Shown in pieces: positions 16,535 to 24,668 of a DNA stretch of 64,000 bases. The DNA comes from Lachnospiraceae bacterium (GTDB lineage: Bacteria; Bacillota; Clostridia; Lachnospirales; Lachnospiraceae). The notes under the pieces were generated by a model that saw only the letters and a program-made list of their open reading frames with translations, was not told the DNA's origin and did no database searches. The position numbers were made by a program, and so were the translations under genes. How positions within the stretch are numbered: the stretch's first letter is position 1; each line of letters opens with the position of its first letter. Where the stretch lies: assembly GCA_017500935.1 (NCBI GenBank), contig JAFVXW010000003.1:248001-312000 (forward strand), read 5' to 3'.

Positions 16535-17278
16535 CTATTTGTGTCTGCATGCCGCAATAAAAGCCTCTGCAATCCTCGCGGACGCACTTTCAATCTCCCA
16601 GATCCGCTCCGGATGCCACTGTACACCCAGCATGAATTTTTCCTGCGGATTCCAGATTGCTTCTATCACACTGTCCTCGCTGCGTCCTGCCACGACAAAT
16701 CCCGGTGCAGCATCTTTTATCGCCTGATGGTGACTGGTGTTTACACCAAACACCTCTTTCTGAGTGATTTCAAAAAGAAGGGTATTTTTTTCCGCAAAGC
16801 ACTGATGCACCAGACGGTTAAAGGGCGGCTCCATACGATGTCTGATCTCAGAAGGACATTGGGTCGGCATATCCTGATACAATGTGCCGCCGAAAAATAC
16901 ATTCATCAACTGAATACCACGGCAAATGCCTAACATCGGCAGTTTTTTTGCTGCTGCCAATTCACACACGATGTACTCACTTTTATCGCGTACCGGTGTT
17001 ATTTCCACGGAATCATTCAGTTTTTCTTCCCCGTAAAGCGCCGGATTCAGATCCACACCGCCGGTCATCAAAATTCCGTCGCAAAGCCCCACCAGAAATT
17101 CCAGTTCTTCTTTTTGCGCATCCGCGGGCAAAATCACGGGAATACCGCCGTGTTTTCTGATATAATCCAAGTATGTCTGGTTGATCTGCACCTGGTCATT
17201 GCTGCCGTTTCTGCCAAAGGAGCTGGTCAGACCGATGATGGGGTTTTTCTGCCAAGATTTACAATCTGTTTTGAACAT
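16535..17278 (-). CDS. Gamma-glutamyl-gamma-aminobutyrate hydrolase-type amidotransferase (peptidase C26)
   Basis: A 247-residue class-I glutamine amidotransferase-like hydrolase. The catalytic Cys lies in the nucleophile elbow LGICRGIQLMN. The His-Glu partners are in VQWHPERIW. The substrate-side GGVDLNPALYGE and NTSHHQAIK motifs are typical of PuuD-like C26 proteins. The ATG at 17278 is preceded by AGGTG. A longer frame reaching 17389 would run through a terminator-like hairpin and the promoter and is not used. Its neighbours (glycosidase, exporter module) do not reveal the substrate. Confidence 0.85.
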   Translation of the reverse strand: MFKTDCKSWQKNPIIGLTSSFGRNGSNDQVQINQTYLDYIRKHGGIPVILPADAQKEELEFLVGLCDGILMTGGVDLNPALYGEEKLNDSVEITPVRDKSEYIVCELAAAKKLPMLGICRGIQLMNVFFGGTLYQDMPTQCPSEIRHRMEPPFNRLVHQCFAEKNTLLFEITQKEVFGVNTSHHQAIKDAAPGFVVAGRSEDSVIEAIWNPQEKFMLGVQWHPERIWEIESASARIAEAFIAACRHK

Positions 17279-17318
17279 AATACACCTGCTTTTTTGTTTA
17301 TGAATAATGCACACCTTT

Positions 17319-17358
17319 AAAAAGTCAGGGCAGCATCTTTTTTTGATGCTCCCTGACT
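17319..17358 (-). terminator. Intrinsic terminator / possible attenuator before the C26 gene
   Basis: A 14-bp stem with one bulge (17323-17337 with 17345-17358) has an A/T loop and is followed by five U's on the minus strand. It ends the module 2 ABC operon. The promoter at 17361-17389 lies immediately upstream of it, so transcripts from that promoter would start inside or at the hairpin. Confidence 0.8.
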
Positions 17359-17360
17359 TT

Positions 17361-17389
17361 ATCATAATACATACATATAGCAGCGGCAA
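17361..17389 (-). promoter_or_regulatory. Promoter reading into the C26 gene
   Basis: Minus-strand -35 TTGCCG (17384-17389), 17-bp spacer, -10 TATGAT (17361-17366). It lies 14 bp behind the ABC stop codon and is duplicated at 12112-12140. Confidence 0.6.
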
Positions 17390-17402
17390 ATGTTTTTATT
17401 TC

Positions 17403-19283
17403 TCAGCCTGCCTTTTCCTGATAATACTGCGCCTGTGCATTCCAAAGCTGACTATACTTTCCCTGTTCTTCAGCGATCAGCTCTTCATGGCTGCCTTTTT
17501 GGATCAATTCACCATGATCAAACACTGCGATATTGTGACAGAACTTGCAGGATGACAGACGGTGACTGATAAATACGGCGGTTTTATTCTCCACAATTTT
17601 ATTAAACTTTTCATACACTTCCGCTTCTGCAATGGGATCAAGTGCCGCTGTCGGTTCGTCCAGAATGACAAAGGGTGCATCCTTATACAGTGCACGCGCA
17701 AGCGCAATCTTCTGTTTTTCACCGCCGGAAAAATCAATACCCTCTGCGTCATAATCCCGACCGATACCTCGCTGCAAAGGTTCTATTTCCTCTCTGTCCA
17801 GAGAAGCCAGCTTTTCCTCCAGTCCTGCACGAATCAGACAATCACGTGCTTTTTGCGTGTCATATGTATTGCCAGCAGATACATTTTCTCCCAAAGGAAA
17901 TCCAAACAGTGTAAAATCCTGAAATACCACAGAAAATAAAGCCAGGTATTCATCATAGCGGTATCTTGTGATATCAATACCATTGAGCAATATTTTTCCT
18001 TCTGTGGGATCATATAAGCGACAGAGAAGCTTAATAAAGGTAGTTTTGCCGGAGCCGTTTTCTCCCACAATAGCGAGCTTTTCACCGATCTTAAATTTCA
18101 TATTCACATGCCGCAAAGCCCACGTATCTGTGCGCGGATATTGAAAAGACACATCTTTAAATTCCACTTCATAATCAATATCATCCCGCTTTTCTACTGC
18201 AAGAGTGCCTTTGTACATGCTGTTTGGCAGATCAAGAAATTCATACACCTCTGTCAGATAATTGTTATTATGACGCAATTCTCCCATTTCAGCAGCCAAA
18301 GAAGATACCGCCTGCACAAATCGCTGCACGGTTCCCTGATACAAAATGAAATTGCCAATTCCAAACGCACCTATATAGGCCTTTACAGCAGTATACAGAA
18401 AGATCACTGCGCTCATGGCGATATCCTGTATCACGATCAGCTTACCATATCGAATGGAAATTTTCTCCGTATCACTAAGCCACTTGGGACTAATGTTCTT
18501 TTTACGGAATTCTTCCAATACGATCTTATTCAGATCAAAGGCAATCATGTCCGGGCCTTCCAAAGAGCCAATTACTCCCCACCATGTATTGTATTTTGCC
18601 AGACCTGCAAGTGCCTCTTTTGCTTCCACTGCCTTTTTTGTGGAAATCCTTACAGAGTTTATTATATTGATAACCAGTATTCCCAAAACAGCAATGACGG
18701 AACATCTGGAATTGATCAGCCTAAAAATCCCGGTAAATTCTCCCTTGGCAGTGAGCGTAAACATAGATATGGTCAGAGATGCCGATAATACAATTTCCAT
18801 CCCATAACTGATCACCTTAGGAGCACTCCATGCCACTCTGAGCAGTCCTCCGCCAAATGCATTGGCAGCTTCCAGTATTCTGGAACGCAGCAGTGCTGTT
18901 TCCGCACTTTCCAGATGCTCATATTGAAATTCATTCTGCGCGTTTCCCAAAACAGCTCTTGTTCTCACCCACATAAAATTGCCTGTCAAATCCTTTCTGC
19001 CATTCAGCCAACGCGCAAAAAAGGAAACCGCAAAAGAACCGCTCACTGTAACTGTTGCCAAAAGAAACAGTCTCCTGACATCACATTCCCCAGCCAATTC
19101 ATTGAGTATCTGTGCTGACATGAATAAACCAAAATACGGGAAAATAACAGCGGCAAAGCTTGCCAGCACCTGATCCCGCCAAAATCCCGGTACTTCTTTA
19201 TGAATAATGCGGACTGCCCGTCTGCTGAGTCTCCATTCTTCCCGGAGAGTTCTTTTTTTATCCTCATGCTCATTCGCCATCAT
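17403..19283 (-). CDS. ABC exporter half-transporter, second subunit of module 2
   Basis: A 626-residue permease/ATPase fusion. Five or six helices lie before about residue 330. The ATPase domain has Walker A GENGSGKTT, Q-loop FQDFTLFGFP, signature FSGGEKQKIALA, Walker B FVILDEPTAALDP and H-loop ISHRLSS. Its ATG overlaps the stop of the upstream ABC gene by 4 bp (ATGA), with AAGGAG seven bases before it. The second and first genes are thus coupled and form a probable heterodimeric exporter. The last residues YQEKAG are echoed in a remnant at 12160-12186. Confidence 0.9.
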   Translation of the reverse strand: MMANEHEDKKRTLREEWRLSRRAVRIIHKEVPGFWRDQVLASFAAVIFPYFGLFMSAQILNELAGECDVRRLFLLATVTVSGSFAVSFFARWLNGRKDLTGNFMWVRTRAVLGNAQNEFQYEHLESAETALLRSRILEAANAFGGGLLRVAWSAPKVISYGMEIVLSASLTISMFTLTAKGEFTGIFRLINSRCSVIAVLGILVINIINSVRISTKKAVEAKEALAGLAKYNTWWGVIGSLEGPDMIAFDLNKIVLEEFRKKNISPKWLSDTEKISIRYGKLIVIQDIAMSAVIFLYTAVKAYIGAFGIGNFILYQGTVQRFVQAVSSLAAEMGELRHNNNYLTEVYEFLDLPNSMYKGTLAVEKRDDIDYEVEFKDVSFQYPRTDTWALRHVNMKFKIGEKLAIVGENGSGKTTFIKLLCRLYDPTEGKILLNGIDITRYRYDEYLALFSVVFQDFTLFGFPLGENVSAGNTYDTQKARDCLIRAGLEEKLASLDREEIEPLQRGIGRDYDAEGIDFSGGEKQKIALARALYKDAPFVILDEPTAALDPIAEAEVYEKFNKIVENKTAVFISHRLSSCKFCHNIAVFDHGELIQKGSHEELIAEEQGKYSQLWNAQAQYYQEKAG

Positions 19284-21109
19284 GCACACTCTCCTTCCCT
19301 GTAATATCTACTCTGTACCTCAAACAGCTCTCTGTATTTACCGCCTGCCAGCATCAGCTCATCATGGCTGCCTTCTTCTATAAAATTGGCATTATCCAAC
19401 AGCAGAATACGATCGCAGAATCTTGTGGAAGCCAGTCTGTGAGAGATAAAAACAGCCGTCGCACCATCTGCGATCTCACGATACCGCCGGTACATCCGGT
19501 CCTCCGCAATGGGATCAAGGGCCGCCGTAGGCTCATCCAGAATCATACAAGGCGGATTTTTGTATAATAATCTCGCCAAAAGCAGCTTCTGAATCTCACC
19601 GCCGGAAAGCTCCACGCCGTCTTCATGCACCTCCTTATTCAAGGGCGTTTTTACCCCCTTGGACAGAGATGCCACTTTTTCTGTCAAACCGGATATTTCT
19701 ATACAGTGTTCCAATTTTTCATAATCGATTTCTTCCTCATTCATGGCAGAAGCAATGTTTTGTGCAATGGAAACAGGCAGCAAATGAAAATCCTGCGGCA
19801 CAAAACCAAACAATCCATGCATCTTGTCTCTGTTGTATTCATATAACGTATGTCCATCCAGCAGGATTTCTCCCTCATCCGGCAAAAGCATTCCGCACAT
19901 CAGCATTGTAAGCGTGGTTTTTCCCGCACCATTGACACCTACCAATGCAATTTTTTCTCCGGCATTGATCTTAAAAGACACATGATCCAGTACCTTTTTT
20001 TCTCCTTCCGGATATTGATAAGATACATTCCGAAATTCAATGGAAAACGGCGCACAAGGAACCTGGATTCCCTCGTCTCTGTTTAACTTATCCTCCAATT
20101 CCATCGCTTCCCGAAAATCGGAAATCTGCAGGGCTCCTTCCGATATCTGTTCAAACGTCTGCAGAATATTTCCCATCAGATCTGCCATGGAAGTAATTGC
20201 CGCAAAATACAGCACAAAAGAAGATGCATTCATTTCTCCTCTGACAGCCTTGCAGATCAGAAACCCATACGCAACACTGTCCCGAAGCAATACCACCAGA
20301 AAACGAATAAGCTCCACCAGCAATTTACGCCTTTCCAGTTTTTCATTCAGTTTTCTCTGCTGCCCAAAAAGTGTTTTTGTACGTTCCTTGAGCATACCTG
20401 CCATACTGTACAGACGAATATCTTTGGCATATCCGGATTTCGCGCCAATCTCAAACACAGAATAAAAATTTTTTTTATCCAAAGCATTACGAATATCTCT
20501 GTCATTCCATCTTTTGCTGCGCTCCCAGCGTCCTGCCAGATAGTTGAGCAGACATCCCAATGCCAGCAGCAGAATAATCAGCGGATGCAATAAGGAAATG
20601 ACAGAGCCGAATAAGAAAAACTTTAAAAGGGATGCCACTATGTTCGCAAAATCCAACGGGAAATGTACGCCCGCCGTATGATTATTCTCACATGCCTTTC
20701 GCACTCTCTCATCCATCCGCTTAATCTCAGGATCATACTCGTAGTGCCAATCCCGGTCTTTCATCTTTTTCATCCACATGTAATTCAGTAAACCCACTAC
20801 ATGCATTTCTGCGTATTGACTTTTATTTTGGATCACGTTATTGGCCAGATCAAACAACAGTTTTACCAATAAAAGTCCCAGTATGATCAAAGCCACTTTG
20901 GAAAAGCGGTCGGATTTTTCCAATTCCGCTAAGATCATGGATGGCATATATAGCGTCAACGCAGACAATACCAATGTAACAGGAATGATCACAATTCCCA
21001 GAAACACCTGACTGCGTTCATGTTTCCACAGTATTTGATAAATATATTTTACGCAGGCAAACATGACGTACTTTGGCTTGCGTTTTGCATTTTCCTTCTC
21101 AACTGCCAT
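19280..21109 (-). CDS. ABC exporter half-transporter, first subunit of module 2
   Basis: A 609-residue permease/ATPase fusion. Membrane helices occupy the first ~330 residues, including a long basic WERSKRWNDRDIRNALDKKN cytoplasmic loop. The ATPase part has Walker A GVNGAGKTT, Q-loop PQDFHLLPVS, signature LSGGEIQKLLLA, Walker B CMILDEPTAALDP and H-loop ISHRLAS. The ATG at 21109 has GAGGAG seven bases upstream; an extended frame to 21166 is unlikely. It follows the module 2 kinase after a very strong terminator, so it needs its own promoter between 21110 and 21196. Confidence 0.9.
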   Translation of the reverse strand: MAVEKENAKRKPKYVMFACVKYIYQILWKHERSQVFLGIVIIPVTLVLSALTLYMPSMILAELEKSDRFSKVALIILGLLLVKLLFDLANNVIQNKSQYAEMHVVGLLNYMWMKKMKDRDWHYEYDPEIKRMDERVRKACENNHTAGVHFPLDFANIVASLLKFFLFGSVISLLHPLIILLLALGCLLNYLAGRWERSKRWNDRDIRNALDKKNFYSVFEIGAKSGYAKDIRLYSMAGMLKERTKTLFGQQRKLNEKLERRKLLVELIRFLVVLLRDSVAYGFLICKAVRGEMNASSFVLYFAAITSMADLMGNILQTFEQISEGALQISDFREAMELEDKLNRDEGIQVPCAPFSIEFRNVSYQYPEGEKKVLDHVSFKINAGEKIALVGVNGAGKTTLTMLMCGMLLPDEGEILLDGHTLYEYNRDKMHGLFGFVPQDFHLLPVSIAQNIASAMNEEEIDYEKLEHCIEISGLTEKVASLSKGVKTPLNKEVHEDGVELSGGEIQKLLLARLLYKNPPCMILDEPTAALDPIAEDRMYRRYREIADGATAVFISHRLASTRFCDRILLLDNANFIEEGSHDELMLAGGKYRELFEVQSRYYREGECA

Positions 21110-21196
21110 AAACTTTCTCCTCATTATACAAACTGCAATTTCGTTCAGATTATAGTGATGGGGCACATCCGTATTTTTACCATATCATAAAAAGAT

Positions 21197-21249
21197 AAAA
21201 AAAACTGCATTTGGTGAACCAAATGTTCGTTTCGGTTCACCAAATGCAG
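21197..21249 (-). terminator. Very strong intrinsic terminator of the module 2 RR/HK operon
   Basis: A perfect 16-bp stem (21205-21220 with 21234-21249, starting CTGCATTTGGTGAACC) is followed directly by eight U's on the minus strand. It separates the regulator operon from the ABC pair. Confidence 0.9.
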
Positions 21250-21266
21250 CAGTCTTTTGAAATATA

Positions 21267-21923
21267 CTATTTCAGCGGTATCAAAATCTCCGCTGTAAAT
21301 CCGCCGTCCTCGCTGTCTGCTGAAAACAGCCCCTCGTATTTTTTTACAATACTTTCTACTCTTGCCAATCCAAATCCGTGATCACTGCCCTTTGATGACT
21401 GAAACAAGACTCCCTGCTTTTTTTGCTTCCTGCCCGCAGCATTGGTAAAGGACAAATAAAACTGTGTATTTTTCTGTCCCAGATAAATCCGGATAAATCG
21501 GTCCTCTTCCGGTAATTTTTTGTTTTCTTCCACCGCATTATCCAGAAGATTTCCAATGATCACACACAAATCCACATCTGAAACCGGTACTCCCTGCGGA
21601 ATCTTAGCTTTTGCATTGACTGCAATCTTATTTTGAACCGCAATATTCATCTTGCCGTTTAAGATGGCATCCACCATGACCCGTCCGGTCTTTATTGTCG
21701 TATCTACACTGGTCAGATCATCATTGAGCTGATGAAGATATTCATTCACTTCGTCATATTTTCCCAAAGCCATACTGGCCTGCAGTGCCTGAATGTGATT
21801 GTGATAATCATGCCTCCATCCGCGCATTTTGGTATACATGGACTCCACTTCGTCACAATATTTACGGAGCAGGTCACTTTGATAGGCTTCAATTCTTTTA
21901 TCTATCCATTTTTGAAACAACAT
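21267..21923 (-). CDS. Soluble GHKL histidine kinase (module 2)
   Basis: A 218-residue kinase without any membrane helix or sensor domain. A short helical N-terminus leads into the H-box GWRHDYHNHIQAL with the probable phospho-His, followed by VDAILNGKM, the N-box IIGNLLDNAVEENKK and the G-box GSDHGFGLARVESIV. Full AgrC-type kinases have about 200 more N-terminal residues. It follows the response regulator by 12 bp with GGAG before the ATG. About half its residues recur in the module 3 kinase. The signal source is unknown; the linked exporter or a cytoplasmic cue are candidates. Confidence 0.85.
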   Translation of the reverse strand: MLFQKWIDKRIEAYQSDLLRKYCDEVESMYTKMRGWRHDYHNHIQALQASMALGKYDEVNEYLHQLNDDLTSVDTTIKTGRVMVDAILNGKMNIAVQNKIAVNAKAKIPQGVPVSDVDLCVIIGNLLDNAVEENKKLPEEDRFIRIYLGQKNTQFYLSFTNAAGRKQKKQGVLFQSSKGSDHGFGLARVESIVKKYEGLFSADSEDGGFTAEILIPLK

Positions 21924-21935
21924 ATATCATGCTCC

Positions 21936-22637
21936 TTAAAACAGCCGTATGATTTCTTTCCCGATCTTTTCTGCCATTCCACGGCTTATGGGTACTTCTA
22001 CACTGTTTTTTAACACCACGCAGTTGCTTTTGATATGCATGACATGACGCAGATTCACCAAAAAAGAACGATGGCATTTGAAAAAATATTCATCCACCTG
22101 CATTTCCATACTATTCAGAGAGCCTTTCATACGGTATTCCGTATCTGCAGTATAAATCTGAACATATTGCTTCTGTGCTTCCAAATACAGAATCTGAGGT
22201 AAGGGTATCAAAACAGTCTGTCGGTCAAAGGTTACACAAAGCCTTTTCTCACGTTTATTTAAATTACTTACCGCTTTATCCAGTACAGCGCATAATTTTT
22301 CCTCATTTACCGGTTTCATCAGATAATGAAGCGCAGAAACTTCATATCCTTCCGCCATAAAATCAGGAAATCCTGTAATAAAAACAAGCTGTACTGTATC
22401 ATCATTCTGCCGGATTTTCTGCGCCAGTTCCACACCATTCATTGCGCCCATTTCGATATCCAGCAGCAAAACATCATACTTTTCTTCATCCTCATAATGG
22501 AACAAAAAAGCTTCTGCCGAACTGAATTTTTGGATATGTACTGTGTGATCCGTTGTTTCAGACCAGTTTTTTACAAGTCCGGCAACATATTCGGTATCTA
22601 TTGAATTGTCGTCTATGATTGCGATATTAAAATTCAT
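21936..22637 (-). CDS. LytTR response regulator (module 2)
   Basis: A 233-residue AgrA-type regulator. The receiver has DDN near the N-terminus, the phospho-Asp in LLDIEMGAMNG, FITGF and the LMKPV lysine. The LytTR domain (about 135-233) has ILYLEAQKQYVQIY, CHRSFLVNLRHVM and VPISRGMAEKI. The ATG at 22637 has GGAG six bases upstream. It is co-transcribed with the soluble kinase that follows and resembles the module 3 regulator closely. Confidence 0.9.
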   Translation of the reverse strand: MNFNIAIIDDNSIDTEYVAGLVKNWSETTDHTVHIQKFSSAEAFLFHYEDEEKYDVLLLDIEMGAMNGVELAQKIRQNDDTVQLVFITGFPDFMAEGYEVSALHYLMKPVNEEKLCAVLDKAVSNLNKREKRLCVTFDRQTVLIPLPQILYLEAQKQYVQIYTADTEYRMKGSLNSMEMQVDEYFFKCHRSFLVNLRHVMHIKSNCVVLKNSVEVPISRGMAEKIGKEIIRLF

Positions 22638-22669
22638 ACTACACTCCGGAATCATGAAATTTATGGAAA

Positions 22670-22912
22670 CTAAAATATCCTGCCATCACACATATTTTCT
22701 ACCTGACACATATGACAGTTTACATCTTCACAAAAGACGATCTCATTTTTATTCGGAAGACAAACTGATATGATTCTGATAACAGTATCAGATACTCGAT
22801 AGCAATGGCATACTACCAGAAGATTTGCCTTATTGCTTTCTCCCAAAATAATAAATCTATCTTCATCTTCTGAGTGATCAGGATCATCAATTCCAATGCC
22901 AATTTCCCCTTC
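22670..22912 (-). pseudogene. BrnT-like toxin remnant
   Basis: An 80-codon open stretch without a start codon lies between the module 2 regulator and the toxin-antitoxin locus. The core DDPDHSEDEDRFIILG, then ANLLVVCHCYR and IRIIS match the second half of BrnT toxins (RNase of the BrnTA system). The first ~35 residues are missing (a TAA precedes the frame) and the tail after RIIS is unrelated and Cys-rich. No BrnA antitoxin gene is adjacent. It is a decayed toxin gene. Confidence 0.6.
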
Positions 22913-23057
22913 TTAATTACATTATAATTATATCATAATTATTTTTCACTATTCATACAAAATCAGTTTCGGACTTGCAGCAATCATTTCTTATAATTCA
23001 TCCAGAATCTCTTTCTTTTTCTGAACATATTCGTCCTCCAAATTTTTTCTCTCATCT

Positions 23058-24101
23058 CTAAAATTTTCTTATTTCTTTTGCCAGACTAAAAGGAATAATA
23101 TCTCCTGCTTTCGTCTCAATATATGCTTTTTCTTCGTGCATATATTCAACGATATCTTTTGTCTTACAGTCTTTAAATTTCTCAATTACTTTATCCAATA
23201 TAGTCTTTTCTTCATCACTTAATACAGAATAATCCATTTCGGCAGTTGGGTAAATATGAAGCATTATGTCAAAATTACTGTTCATTTCTTCTTTTACATT
23301 AAGATTTTCAAGATTCATCAAGCTATAATGTCCGACAGGTAGTGCTCCCATGGATTCATGTCTATAAACCATACCTGTCATTGCAGTTCCATTGCTGATA
23401 AAGGATAAAACATCCGAATACCACAGCATTTTCATCAGTTTTACTTTGAACAACTCGGGAACTTTCTCAGCAATGTAAGAAATCATTGCCTCTATCTTAT
23501 CAATATTCAATACAGTAAAACCATTTGAATCAGATACTTCTTCAAACTCAGCATACTCACTTTCAAATGTTTGCCGTGTCAGATATTCTTTTCCATATGA
23601 ATCAAGTTTATCAAGTATCTTTGATCGTATTTCAAATCTCTTTATCAAAGTAAATTTATCCATATTCCTTTTCAGAAATTCCAGTGCATGCAGAGGATTA
23701 TCCCTAACTAAGCGAAGCATCGTATCATATGCTTCATCCTGAATCGCTTTACTCTCATAACGGGAAATAGTTGCTTCTCCCCATCCAAGTAACTTTGCTA
23801 AATCAACTTGTGACAATCCATAGTTTTCTCTTATCTCAACAATTTCCTGAGACGTGAGTAACCCTTTTTTGATGCGATATGCATTTCTCGCATTCATGAG
23901 ATTTTCATTCGTCATTGCCCCCACTTCAAATTCATTTTCATCTTCATCCGCATTGGCACAAAAATAAAAACGTTCTTCGTAAGTTACTTCCTCTCCCTTT
24001 AACACAATTGATGTAATGCGTTTTCTCTCCTCAACTTCATGCATTTTTTCACATAATGGGCAATGCATATGAATTTTTCTTAAAAATGTACTGGTTTCCA
24101 T
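23058..24101 (-). CDS. Panacea-domain antitoxin with zinc-ribbon and HTH
   Basis: A 347-residue three-part protein. An N-terminal YgiT/MqsA-like zinc ribbon has CPLC (residues 14-17) and a second partial site, YFCAN. A helix-turn-helix of XRE type follows (about 80-125, YGLSQVDLAKLLGWGEATISRYE). The C-terminal part (about 195-330, KLMKMLWYSDVLSF ... MGALPVGHYSL) is the DUF4065/SocA-like Panacea domain, which neutralises varied toxins. The ATG at 24101 has GGGGG upstream and lies 26 bp behind the toxin gene. The HTH probably binds the twin palindromes at 24552-24584. A one-base indel in the A-run before the stop would extend it to 22991 (see findings). Confidence 0.8.
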   Translation of the reverse strand: METSTFLRKIHMHCPLCEKMHEVEERKRITSIVLKGEEVTYEERFYFCANADEDENEFEVGAMTNENLMNARNAYRIKKGLLTSQEIVEIRENYGLSQVDLAKLLGWGEATISRYESKAIQDEAYDTMLRLVRDNPLHALEFLKRNMDKFTLIKRFEIRSKILDKLDSYGKEYLTRQTFESEYAEFEEVSDSNGFTVLNIDKIEAMISYIAEKVPELFKVKLMKMLWYSDVLSFISNGTAMTGMVYRHESMGALPVGHYSLMNLENLNVKEEMNSNFDIMLHIYPTAEMDYSVLSDEEKTILDKVIEKFKDCKTKDIVEYMHEEKAYIETKAGDIIPFSLAKEIRKF

Positions 24102-24127
24102 TTGTTGTCCCCCTTTTTGTAACTCCG

Positions 24128-24550
24128 TTACGCGTAAGGAAATGTCATTTGCTCTTTCGCATAATGGAAAGACACGCATAACACACGTTTCCGTGATTCT
24201 CCTTTAAGTTTTAATTTTATATATACAAGCTTACCATTGATATCCTTCCCAAAAACAAATAATAACGGCGGGTTCAAATCATCTTTATCTATTTTTGTCT
24301 CAGAATACTCTTCTGTGGTAAGTTCTTTCAGTCTCTCTGCCACATCCTTAATATCATAATCAAGGTCTAATAAGGTATATGGTGTTGAATATTTTTCATC
24401 TTCTCTCTTCTTCTTGCTAATCAATATAAAATCTGTATCTAAATCAAAATCTGCACTCTCAAGCAGCAACTTTAATTCCTCTAAAAATGCATCAACTTCG
24501 CCTTTCTTCGATTGTATACTAAGAAAAATATAAAACACCTCCAAAATCAT
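24128..24550 (-). CDS. MqsR-like toxin of a Panacea toxin-antitoxin pair
   Basis: A 140-residue small protein directly upstream of the Panacea antitoxin. YTLLDLDYDIKDV, LTTEEYSE, LLFVFGKDINGKLVYIKLKL and the closing LCVSFHYAKEQMTFPYA resemble Firmicute MqsR-like toxins (RelE-like fold RNases), which pair with MqsA zinc-ribbon/HTH antitoxins. The start is uncertain. The ATG at 24550 lies only a few bases after the predicted transcription start, so its mRNA would be nearly leaderless. A GGAGG occurs just inside the frame with no ATG behind it. The partner call is firm, the toxin family moderately so. Confidence 0.6.
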   Translation of the reverse strand: MILEVFYIFLSIQSKKGEVDAFLEELKLLLESADFDLDTDFILISKKKREDEKYSTPYTLLDLDYDIKDVAERLKELTTEEYSETKIDKDDLNPPLLFVFGKDINGKLVYIKLKLKGESRKRVLCVSFHYAKEQMTFPYA

Positions 24551-24551
24551 T

Positions 24552-24592
24552 CTATCAAATGATAGTGTATCAATCAAATGATTGTTTGTCAA
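24552..24592 (-). promoter_or_regulatory. Toxin-antitoxin promoter with two operator palindromes
   Basis: Minus-strand -35 TTGACA (24587-24592), 17-bp spacer, -10 TACACT (24564-24569). Two palindromes share the core ATCATTTGAT: CAATCATTTGATTG (24571-24584) inside the spacer and CTATCATTTGATAG (24552-24565) from the -10 to the start site, with centres 19 bp apart. This is a classic autoregulation layout for the HTH antitoxin. Confidence 0.8.
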
Positions 24593-24621
24593 CCATACAA
24601 CTGTTGCATAAACAAATATGT

Positions 24622-24650
24622 AAAAAGGATCACAGATTTCTCTATGATCC
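24622..24650 (-). terminator. Intrinsic terminator of the uridine-kinase-like gene
   Basis: On the minus strand GGATCA and TGATCC enclose an AGA-GAAA-TCT tetraloop hairpin, followed by five U's. Confidence 0.8.
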
Positions 24651-24668
24651 CCAACACAAAACTTTTTA

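Noticed and set aside
24551..24592. Toxin start at the in-frame TTG at 24592
   Set aside because: That position is the -35 box of the promoter and the following codons are the operator palindromes, so it cannot be translated from this transcript.
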